Positions 1 through 6,544 of a stretch of DNA of 8,328 nucleotides are shown here, piece after piece. The stretch is from an uncultured Pseudomonadota bacterium (GTDB lineage: Bacteria > Pseudomonadota > Gammaproteobacteria > Burkholderiales > Rhodocyclaceae), in the NCBI GenBank assembly GCA_903939665.1, contig CAJAHZ010000436.1, positions 1-8,328 of the forward strand, given 5' to 3'. A program made the position numbers and the translations under genes. The stretch's first letter is position 1, and each line of letters opens with the position of its first letter. The notes below the pieces were generated by a model. The model saw only the letters and a list, made by a program, of their open reading frames with translations. It was not told where the DNA came from and ran no database searches.

Positions 1-370
1 GTTCGAGTTCGCTCGCCTTGTGGCGCTGTGAAAGCGTGTCAAAAGCTTTCAGTTTGACGCGTTGTTGCTGCCAGTGCGTCTGCCCAGCCATGGTGTTCCG
101 TTCCTGCAAGCCAACTGTTTTTCCTTGTTGGTCGATCGCTTCATCCAGCCGGCAGAGAAACTCCTGATAATTGTGGTATTCGCGCTGAGCTATCCCGTTC
201 TGGGCCGCCTGACGGAAGCGGGAGGCATATTCGTCGCGGTATTCCTGCAGCATTGCTAACTTATTTTTCGCGTCTTTTTCACTGGCGATCAGCGTCGCAA
301 GCCGACGCGTTGCGTCATCAGCGCGGTTTTGCATCAGTTCAAGGATCGGCTGGAGGGAGAAAGGCTTCAT
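1..370 (-). CDS. fliJ: FliJ, flagellar export stalk/chaperone-escort protein (3' end beyond window)
   Basis: The first 123 residues of FliJ are visible. The gene leaves the window at position 1, and with a usual family length near 147 residues roughly 25 are missing. The protein starts MKPFSLQPILEL and is then almost wholly charged/polar alpha helix rich in Gln, Glu, Arg and Lys without prolines, as expected for the antiparallel coiled coil of FliJ. In the family, FliJ sits in the centre of the FliI hexamer like the gamma stalk of F1-ATPase, contacts FlhA, and recycles export chaperones. The ATG at 370 is the only plausible start because an in-frame TAA lies six codons upstream. No strong Shine-Dalgarno is seen. 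It is the last visible gene of the operon, 43 bp after fliI. The identification rests on position plus helical composition and the N-terminal pattern; low sequence conservation is normal for FliJ. Confidence 0.88.
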   Translation of the reverse strand, partial: MKPFSLQPILELMQNRADDATRRLATLIASEKDAKNKLAMLQEYRDEYASRFRQAAQNGIAQREYHNYQEFLCRLDEAIDQQGKTVGLQERNTMAGQTHWQQQRVKLKAFDTLSQRHKASELE

Positions 371-413
371 GGCCGTACGGGACGATTAAAAATGGTTCTC
401 GTGCGCTGCGGTG

Positions 414-1832
414 TCAGACGGTAGCACCAAATAGCGTGTGCAGATGGCGCACGCTGCTATCAAAGTTGGCGCGCTGACCCAGGTCTTGCTGAAGGAAACT
501 TTCAAGCTGCGGATAAAGCGCGATCGCCTGATCCAGCATCAGGTCGGATCCGGCAACGTAGGCACCCACGCTGATCAGGTCGCGTGAGCGCTGGTAGCGC
601 GAGTAGAGTTGTTTGAAGCGGCGTATCTGGTCAAGGTGGCCCGGTTTGATCAGGTTGACCATGGCGCGGGAAATCGATTGTTCGATGTCGATTGCCGGGT
701 AGTGTCCTGCATCGGCAAGTGAGCGTGAGAGCACAACGTGGCCATCAAGAATCGCCCGCGCCGAGTCGGCAATGGGGTCCTGCTGGTCGTCGCCCTCAAC
801 CAGTACCGTGTAGAAGGCGGTAATCGAGCCGCCGCCTTCTGTGCCGTTGCCTGCGCGTTCAACGAGTTGAGGTAGCTTAGCGAAGACCGAAGGTGGGTAG
901 CCACGCGTTACCGGTGGCTCGCCGATGGCCAGTGCAATTTCGCGTTGGGCCATCGCGTAACGGGTCAGAGAGTCCATGATCAGCAGCACATGCTTGCCCT
1001 GGTCGCGGAAGTGTTCGGCAATAGAGGTGGCGTAGGCAGCGCCTTGTAGTCGCATCAGCGGGCTGACATCGGCGGGTGCCGCAACGACAACGGAGCGGCG
1101 CATTCCTTCTTCGCCGAGAATTTGTTCGATGAATTCTTTTACTTCGCGTCCCCGTTCGCCAATCAGTCCGACGACAATGATCTCGGCTTCGGTGTAGCGC
1201 GCCATCATGCCAAGCAGCACGCTCTTGCCGACGCCAGAGCCGGCAAAAAGCCCCATGCGTTGCCCCCGGCCAACGGTCAGCAAGGAGTTGATAGCGCGTA
1301 CGCCAACGTCGAGTGACTGCGTGATGGGCGCGCGTGACATGGGATTTACCGGACGGCTCTGCAAGGGCCGCATGATAGTGCTGATTAGCGGGCCGAGTTG
1401 GTCGAGCGGACGACCTGCGGCATCGAGAATTCGGCCGAGCAACGTATCGCCGACCGGGAGAAGCTTGCCTCGATCAATAGCGCGTCGACGAGCGTGGCGC
1501 TCCTGATCGACGCGTGGTGCCGGAGTGTTTGCCTCGAGAGCAACGATCTTGGCGCCGGGCGACAGACCGTAAACATCCTCGGATGGCATCAGAAACAGCC
1601 GTTCACCGTTGAAGCCGACAACCTCTGCCTCGATTGGCGAGCCGCCAATCGGCAGGATACGGCAAGAACTGCCGAGAGGCAGCTTCAGACCGGAAGCCTC
1701 CATTACGAGGCCGTTGATGCGTGTCAAATGGCCGCTCGAAAGCAGCGGGCTGGCCTGGCTGGCAGCATCTTCGCAATTGCTGAGAAAATTGCGCCAGCGC
1801 GTGACGTGTCCAGGTTGTTTTGTGTCGGTCAT
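414..1832 (-). CDS. fliI: FliI, flagellum-specific type III export ATPase
   Basis: Complete 472-residue ATPase that energises export of rod, hook and filament subunits at the cytoplasmic face of the basal body. The N-terminal beta-barrel-like domain is about residues 35-100, followed by the RecA-like F1-beta/FliI fold. The Walker A P-loop AGSGVGKS is at 197-204, the catalytic-glutamate segment GERGRE at 225-230, and Walker B VLLIMD at 282-287. The arginine/serine-rich ATPase segment through YPPSVFAKLPQLVERAG follows near 312-328, and the C-terminal helical domain is about 385-472. The start at 1832 (MTDTKQ) gives a normal family length and begins 13 bp after the fliH stop. The reading frame stays open to an ATG at 1925, but that would add 31 residues lying inside fliH and with no resemblance to FliI. 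Next upstream is fliH, its inhibitor/stator, and downstream is fliJ, its stalk. Nothing looks defective. Confidence 0.97.
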   Translation of the reverse strand: MTDTKQPGHVTRWRNFLSNCEDAASQASPLLSSGHLTRINGLVMEASGLKLPLGSSCRILPIGGSPIEAEVVGFNGERLFLMPSEDVYGLSPGAKIVALEANTPAPRVDQERHARRRAIDRGKLLPVGDTLLGRILDAAGRPLDQLGPLISTIMRPLQSRPVNPMSRAPITQSLDVGVRAINSLLTVGRGQRMGLFAGSGVGKSVLLGMMARYTEAEIIVVGLIGERGREVKEFIEQILGEEGMRRSVVVAAPADVSPLMRLQGAAYATSIAEHFRDQGKHVLLIMDSLTRYAMAQREIALAIGEPPVTRGYPPSVFAKLPQLVERAGNGTEGGGSITAFYTVLVEGDDQQDPIADSARAILDGHVVLSRSLADAGHYPAIDIEQSISRAMVNLIKPGHLDQIRRFKQLYSRYQRSRDLISVGAYVAGSDLMLDQAIALYPQLESFLQQDLGQRANFDSSVRHLHTLFGATV

Positions 1833-1845
1833 GGAACCGGGTTCT

Positions 1846-2523
1846 TCAGGCTTGCGCGTCCAGCCAGTCCTGGCTGACGCCGATCGCTTCGATGACCCGC
1901 CGCCAGCGTGTTGCAAGCGTTGCATCTACCTCGCTGGCGCCTATTTCAACGCGGCATCCGCCGGCTTCCAGACGTCCGTCTTCGATGATGCGCCAGTTGT
2001 TGTGCGACAGCTGTTCGCCGAGGTGCGTGCGTATTAGTGCGGCGTCGTCCGGGTGGACGAAAAGCGCAGGATGACCGTGATTGGGCGAAAGTGCAGCGAC
2101 CGCTTCACGGACAACCGGCAACAACAACTCCGGTTTGACACGCAGGCTCTGGCGCAGCACCTGACCGGCAATTTCAATGGCTACCGCCAGCAGTTGGTCG
2201 GCAACCTCCTGGTCAATTCCTTGCAGCGATTGCTGAAGATTTTTTAGCAGCGTATCGATCTGCGCGGCTGCAGTTTTTGCGTGTTCGATGCCAGCTTCAT
2301 AACCTGCCGCATAACCCGATTCGTGTGCCTCGGTGTAAATTCGCTCGACTTCTTCTGCCGTTGCCAGCGTGACAGGCGGCGGTTGATCAGTGCGGTTTTC
2401 TTCCGCGGCGGGGTTTGCGTTGGGTCGTGCAACGACCGGCGGTAATTCTCCGGCCTCGTCGAACGCAGCAAGCTCCCAGCGCTGATAGGCGGTAAGCTTC
2501 TCTTTGGAGATGAAGCCCGTCAT
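1846..2523 (-). CDS. fliH: FliH, stator/negative regulator of the FliI export ATPase
   Basis: 225 residues, close to the 228-235 usual in the family. FliH dimers bind the N-terminus of FliI, tether the ATPase ring to FliN and FlhA, and hold back its activity. The N-terminus carries the conserved AYQRWELAAFD segment (residues 12-22), whose aromatic residues match the FlhA/FliN anchoring region. A Pro/Ala-rich, likely disordered linker spans about 24-52. The hallmark GxxxG-type repeat is at Gly70, Gly74 and Gly78 (ESGYAAGYEAG), leading into a long helix to about 130. The C-terminal domain ends with the conserved pattern EAGGCRVEIGASEVDATLATRW (about 186-207), comparable to the V/A-ATPase E subunit. 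The ATG at 2523 is 13 bp after fliG. No strong ribosome binding site is seen, so translational coupling to fliG is plausible. Confidence 0.95.
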   Translation of the reverse strand: MTGFISKEKLTAYQRWELAAFDEAGELPPVVARPNANPAAEENRTDQPPPVTLATAEEVERIYTEAHESGYAAGYEAGIEHAKTAAAQIDTLLKNLQQSLQGIDQEVADQLLAVAIEIAGQVLRQSLRVKPELLLPVVREAVAALSPNHGHPALFVHPDDAALIRTHLGEQLSHNNWRIIEDGRLEAGGCRVEIGASEVDATLATRWRRVIEAIGVSQDWLDAQA

Positions 2524-2536
2524 GGTGTGCTGCCGC

Positions 2537-3535
2537 TCAAATCATCTCTTCGCCGCCTGCACCACCGAGGACAATCTGGCCCTCGTCGGCAAGACGGCGG
2601 ACGATCTTGAGGATTTCTTTCTGTTCGGCTTCTACCTCGGAAAGGCGTACCGGGCCGCGTGATTCCAGATCTTCGCGCAACATCTCGGCAGCGCGCTGCG
2701 ACATGTTCTTGAAAATCTTTTCGCGTAGTGGCTCAGTGGCGCCTTTCAGAGCGAGGATCAGCGAATCGGACTGGATCTCGCGCAGCAGCAGCTGGATACC
2801 CCGGTCATCAAGGTCAAGGAGGTTTTCGAACACAAACATTTCGTCGAGAATTTTTTGCGCAAGTTCGGGGTCGTATTCGCGGATCGAGTCTACGACCGAA
2901 GTCTCGTTGGCCGTGCCGATGAAGTTGAGAATTTCGGCCACAGTACGCACACCACCCATTGCCGCTTTCTTGATATTGGCCGAGCCGGAGAGCAGGCGCA
3001 GCATCACGTCATTGAGTTCCTTGAGGGCGGAGGGCTGGATGCCCTCAAGGGTGGCGATGCGCAACACCACGTCGTTGCGCAGGCGCTCAGTGAAATAGTT
3101 GAGAATTTCGCTGCCCTGGTCGGGTTCAAGGTGTACGAGAATTGTTGCAACGATCTGTGGATGCTCATTTTTGATGAGGTCGGCCACGGTCGGCGCATCC
3201 ATCCACTTGAGGCCTTCAATGCCGTTGGTGTCGCCACCTTGAAGGATGCGCGAGATGAGGTTTGACGCCTTGTCGTCGCCGAGCGCCTTGGTCAGCACCG
3301 AGCGGATGTAGGCATCCGTATCGTTGTGAATCGCGGTGGCCTCCCGCGCCGTGTGCTGAAATTCTGAGAGTACCTCTTCGACCCGGGTACGCGGAACCGA
3401 TTTAAGCAGGGCCATAGCGTGGCCGAGTTTTTGTACGTCTTTTGGGCCGAGTTGCTTGAGCACTTCGGCTGCGTGCTCTTCGCCGAGTGAAAGCAGCAAT
3501 ATGGCGCTTTTTTCGACGCCGTCCTCAGGTGGCAT
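2537..3535 (-). CDS. fliG: FliG, flagellar motor switch and rotor torque protein
   Basis: 332 residues, essentially the same as the 331 of Escherichia coli FliG, and collinear with it. FliG forms the upper C-ring, binding FliF with its N-terminal domain, FliM through the middle domain, and the MotA stator loops through the C-terminal domain. The N-terminal domain is about residues 5-100. The EHPQ motif, part of the FliM-binding surface, is at 124-127. The segment MFVFENLLDLDDRGIQ lies at 233-248. The charged torque residues line up as Lys264, Arg281, Glu288, Asp289 and Arg297; residue 288 is Glu where E. coli has Asp. The ATG at 3535 lies inside the end of fliF (11-bp overlap ATGCCACCTGA), with a GGACGAG stretch upstream as ribosome binding site. 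The overlap suggests translational coupling, consistent with the 1:1-like assembly of FliG on the FliF ring. Confidence 0.98.
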   Translation of the reverse strand: MPPEDGVEKSAILLLSLGEEHAAEVLKQLGPKDVQKLGHAMALLKSVPRTRVEEVLSEFQHTAREATAIHNDTDAYIRSVLTKALGDDKASNLISRILQGGDTNGIEGLKWMDAPTVADLIKNEHPQIVATILVHLEPDQGSEILNYFTERLRNDVVLRIATLEGIQPSALKELNDVMLRLLSGSANIKKAAMGGVRTVAEILNFIGTANETSVVDSIREYDPELAQKILDEMFVFENLLDLDDRGIQLLLREIQSDSLILALKGATEPLREKIFKNMSQRAAEMLREDLESRGPVRLSEVEAEQKEILKIVRRLADEGQIVLGGAGGEEMI

Positions 3536-5240
3536 TGGAGCTCGTCCAGTCCTTGATTATGTTGGCAACGATTTTCGGATCTTGCTGCGCCACATCGCGT
3601 GCCTGCTCAATTTTCTTGTCCAGCGTGGCGGCGGGAGACGGCCCCTGATCCTCTTCTTCGTCGGCAACGATGTTCAACTTCGTGCCAATCGACCTGGGCG
3701 AGGCTTTTGGCAGTGACTCAAGCATTGATTTAAGCAGTGGTCGCGCTACGCCGAGCAGCAGGTAAGCGATGATGCCGGCGATGGCGCCGTATTTGATCAG
3801 TTCCTTGCCGATTGAGAGCAACTCCGGATCTTTCCACAGCGGGATTCCCCCGTCGCCTTTGTCGACAATGCTGAACGGTGCGTTGGCGACCGAGATCGTG
3901 TCGCCCCTATCCTTGCTGAAGCCCATCGCTTCCTTGACCAGATCGTTGATCTGCTTCAGTTCAATGTCGGACAATGGCTTGCTCGTGGTTTTGCCTACTT
4001 CCTTGCGGTGATTGACGACAACGGCCGCCGACAGGCGCTTGACTACGCCCACCGATTGCTTGGTGTGGCGGATGGTCTTGTCCACCTCGTAGTTGATCGT
4101 TGAATCCTTGCGCGTGTTGATGGGCTGGCCGACGCTGTTGATTGCTGCCTGTACGCCGGCCGCGTTCAGTTGCCCTGGTACCGGCGCACCGGAAGGCGCC
4201 GCAGCCCCACCGGCGCCCGCCACGGCAGGTTGGGTCAGTGGTGCGGTCGCCGGTGCTGGTGGCTGGTTGGAAAGCGCTCCCGGAACACCTTGAGCCGATG
4301 GCGTAGCGCTCGCTGTTTCGCTCGTCTGCTGGCTGCGGATGCTGATTTCCGGGGGGGTCGTGTTCGGGCGGTGCGTTTCGGCCGTCTGCTCGGTCTGCGA
4401 AAAATCGACATCGGCGGCAACCTGCACGCGCGCGTTCCCTGGGCCGACGATCGGCGTCAGGATGCCTTCGATGCGCATGATGACGCTGGCTTCAAGCTCC
4501 TGCACATATTTTATTTGCGTTGGATCGAGACCGGTTTCCATCAGCTTGCTCTTTAGCTGCGAGAGCATGGCGCCGCTTTGATCAAGCAGCGTGACGTTGC
4601 TTACCGGTAGTTGCGGCACGCTGGCGGCTACCAGATTTTGAATGCCGGCAACCTGGGACGGCTCCAGTGTTCGGCCTGGGTAGAGATAGAGCAGCACGGA
4701 TGCAGACGGTTTCAGTTCTTCGCGGACAAAGACCGTAGGTTTCGGTATGGCCAGATGCACGCGTGCCGTTTGCACCGCAGCGATTGACTGGATCGTGCGC
4801 GCCAGTTCGCCTTCCAGCCCGCGCTGGTAATTGACCTGCTCGGCAAACTGGCTGATGCCGAACTTCTGGTTTTCCATCAGCTCGAAACCGACCGCACCCC
4901 CCTTTGGCAAGCCTTGTGAGGCGAGGCGCAGGCGGACTTCGTGCACTTTGTCGCCGGGAACGAGCACCGCCCCTCCGCTTTCGCTGAATCGGTAGGGAAT
5001 ATTCAATTGATCAAGCGCGGTGATGATCGAGCCGCCATCGCGCTCGGAGATGTTGGAGAAAAGCACCCTGTAATCAGCGTGCTTAAGCCAAGTCGAACTG
5101 GCGACAAGCAAGGCAATGAAGGCGGCGATCGACACCATCACCACGACCTTTTGCGTGTTGCTCATTCGTACCAGCGTTTCGCGCAGACGGTCGCTCAGAT
5201 TGCCGTCTGCCTTGTTTGTGGTTTTGTTTGTCGCCGCCAT
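3525..5240 (-). CDS. fliF: FliF, flagellar MS-ring protein
   Basis: 571 residues, near the 560 of Salmonella FliF. It forms the membrane-embedded MS ring on which rod, switch and export gate are built. Transmembrane helix 1 is about residues 31-51. Ring-building motifs follow: the region through GGAVLVPGDKVHEVRLRLA (89-107) and LPKGGAVGFELME (111-123), then the second motif through VQTARVHLAIPKPTVF (156-171) and SASVLLYLYPGR (179-190). A third ring/collar domain is interrupted by a Pro/Ala/Gly-rich, probably disordered stretch at about 311-360. Transmembrane helix 2 is about 482-502. The tail segment with QARDVAQQDPKIVANIIKDW (546-565) matches the helix that docks into FliG. The ATG at 5240 gives a normal N-terminus; the ribosome binding site is weak. 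It is the first gene of the fliFGHIJ run and diverges from fleS. No clear promoter could be assigned. Confidence 0.97.
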   Translation of the reverse strand: MAATNKTTNKADGNLSDRLRETLVRMSNTQKVVVMVSIAAFIALLVASSTWLKHADYRVLFSNISERDGGSIITALDQLNIPYRFSESGGAVLVPGDKVHEVRLRLASQGLPKGGAVGFELMENQKFGISQFAEQVNYQRGLEGELARTIQSIAAVQTARVHLAIPKPTVFVREELKPSASVLLYLYPGRTLEPSQVAGIQNLVAASVPQLPVSNVTLLDQSGAMLSQLKSKLMETGLDPTQIKYVQELEASVIMRIEGILTPIVGPGNARVQVAADVDFSQTEQTAETHRPNTTPPEISIRSQQTSETASATPSAQGVPGALSNQPPAPATAPLTQPAVAGAGGAAAPSGAPVPGQLNAAGVQAAINSVGQPINTRKDSTINYEVDKTIRHTKQSVGVVKRLSAAVVVNHRKEVGKTTSKPLSDIELKQINDLVKEAMGFSKDRGDTISVANAPFSIVDKGDGGIPLWKDPELLSIGKELIKYGAIAGIIAYLLLGVARPLLKSMLESLPKASPRSIGTKLNIVADEEEDQGPSPAATLDKKIEQARDVAQQDPKIVANIIKDWTSSNAT

Positions 5241-5344
5241 GCCTGCGCTAATGTGTGAACCCTGAGATTAATCAAGCAAAAAGCGAAAACTACTCAGAAA
5301 TATTCTACTATTGTAGCTGCTAATTGCCCGGGATTTTCCATCGA
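5241..5344. promoter_or_regulatory. Divergent fliF/fleS control region
   Basis: This 104-bp gap between the starts of fliF (minus) and fleS (plus) is visibly AT-rich against its surroundings and must carry or adjoin the promoters of both operons. Visible elements are an 8-bp palindrome GATTAATC (5266-5273), an 11-bp dyad AGAAATATTCT (5296-5306), and on the minus strand the hexamers TACAAT and TAGAAT, each one mismatch from a sigma-70 -10 box but without a convincing -35. On the minus strand, CGGGCAATTAGCAGCT (5315-5330) has the GG-N10-GC spacing of a sigma-54 site but a poor match elsewhere. No GG dinucleotide occurs on the plus strand between 5241 and 5329, so no sigma-54 promoter for fleS lies inside that stretch. 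The assignment as a control region follows from gene layout; individual elements are unproven. Confidence 0.5.
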
Positions 5345-6544
5345 ATGACTGAAGCGGCTCAAATACCGGCTCCCGACGTAAAAGCGCAGGAACTGCAGCG
5401 CGCCTTTGACGTCTTCAATCAGGTCTCGCTCGAACTGACTCAGGCCTATGAAGGGCTGCAGGGGCGTGTCGAGTCTTTGACCGCTGAGTTGGCCGTTGCC
5501 AATGGCGAGTTGCTGCGCCAGTACCAGGAAAAGGAGGCGCTTTCCGAACGGCTTGCCTTGCTGCTTAATGCGTTGCCGGCAGGTGTTGTCGTTCTCGATA
5601 GCATGGCTAAAATCAGCGAGGCCAATCCTGCTGCGCGCGCGATGTTTGGTGAATCAATCATCGGCGTTGACTGGCCGGCATTGGCCGGCTTGCAACTGGC
5701 CGTCACGGATGCGCCGGAGGAGTGGCAACTGGGTGATCGTCGCGTCTCGATCGCCGAGAGTCCGCTTGATTCGGCCGGCGGGCGCATTTTGCTGATTCAC
5801 GACGTAACTGCTGCGCATGACCTTAAAGCCGATCTGGAGCGTAATCAGCGTCTCGCGGCGATGGGTGAAATGGCGGCCTCGCTGGCCCATCAGCTGCGGA
5901 CGCCCTTGGCCACGGCCTTGCTCTATAGCGCCAATCTGGCACAGCCAGAACTCTCCGATGCGGCGCGTACACGCTTTGCCGGCAAGGCGACAGAACAACT
6001 GAAGCGTCTAGAACGACTGATTCAGGATGTGCTGCTTTTTGCCCGCGGGGAGAGCATCGGGCGCGATGCCATCGCGGCTTTGTTGCTGATCTCAGAAGTC
6101 GCGCAGACGCTGGAGCCGCTGTGTCTGGATAAAGGTGTCAATTTCCGCGTCGTGGCCGACGTCGGTGAAACTATAATCATGGGCAGTCGCAAAGCATTGG
6201 GCGGCGCGCTGGTGAACTTGCTGGAGAACGCCTTGCAGGCCTGCGAAGCCGGCGGAGAGGTGGTATTGAGCGCGGTCATGGCGGGCCGCTATCTGCGGAT
6301 TGGCGTGCGCGACACCGGGCCGGGCATCGCCATGGAAGTGCAAACCCGGATTTTCGAACCATTTTTTACTACGCGGGGGCAGGGGACTGGCCTTGGGCTG
6401 GCCATCGCCCTCGGTGTGGCGCGTGCTCATGGCGGGACAATTGAAGTTAATTCGACACCGGGCGAAGGCTCGGAATTTCTCATGCTGCTGCCCGTTGGGC
6501 CGGCAGTTGAACAACAGCGGGAACAACGACGGGAAGCGCAGTGA
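5345..6544 (+). CDS. fleS: FleS/FlrB-like cytoplasmic PAS sensor histidine kinase
   Basis: 399-residue histidine kinase with no transmembrane helix, so it should sense a cytoplasmic cue, as FleS and FlrB do. A coiled-coil-like N-terminus (about 15-72) leads to a PAS-like domain (about 70-155; LLNALPAGVVVLDSMAKISEANPAA). The dimerisation/phospho-acceptor H-box MGEMAASLAHQLRTPLA holds the presumed phosphorylated His182. The ATP-binding domain shows the N-box NLLENALQA (291-299), G1 DTGPGI (323-328), the F-box FEPFFTT (337-343) and G2 GTGLGLAIA (347-355). The residue after the histidine is Gln rather than the Glu/Asp of many kinases. The start was set at ATG 5345; a TTG at 5324 directly after an in-frame TAA would add seven residues but has no ribosome binding site. 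The overlap with fleR and the adjacent flagellar genes support its role as kinase for the class III flagellar cascade. The exact signal is unknown. Confidence 0.93.
   Translation: MTEAAQIPAPDVKAQELQRAFDVFNQVSLELTQAYEGLQGRVESLTAELAVANGELLRQYQEKEALSERLALLLNALPAGVVVLDSMAKISEANPAARAMFGESIIGVDWPALAGLQLAVTDAPEEWQLGDRRVSIAESPLDSAGGRILLIHDVTAAHDLKADLERNQRLAAMGEMAASLAHQLRTPLATALLYSANLAQPELSDAARTRFAGKATEQLKRLERLIQDVLLFARGESIGRDAIAALLLISEVAQTLEPLCLDKGVNFRVVADVGETIIMGSRKALGGALVNLLENALQACEAGGEVVLSAVMAGRYLRIGVRDTGPGIAMEVQTRIFEPFFTTRGQGTGLGLAIALGVARAHGGTIEVNSTPGEGSEFLMLLPVGPAVEQQREQRREAQ

Noticed and set aside
1398..1877. Open frame of 159 codons on the plus strand opposite fliI
   Set aside because: It is a shadow of fliI with no ribosome binding site or recognisable domain.
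1833..1925. N-terminal extension of fliI to the ATG at 1925, giving 503 residues
   Set aside because: The extra 31 residues lie inside fliH, are Arg/Ser/Gly-rich and unlike FliI; the ATG at 1832 gives the family length.
2607..3098. Ser/Arg-rich open frame of 163 codons on the plus strand opposite fliG
   Set aside because: The extreme Ser/Arg bias is the mirror of Glu/Leu/Arg codons in fliG; a shadow frame.
5219..5234. Sigma-54-like TGG...GC on the plus strand ahead of fleS, inside fliF
   Set aside because: The GG to GC spacing is 11, not 10, and the flanking bases do not match the consensus.
5324..5344. TTG start of fleS at 5324
   Set aside because: It follows directly on an in-frame TAA, has no ribosome binding site, and adds only seven unconserved residues; ATG 5345 is preferred.
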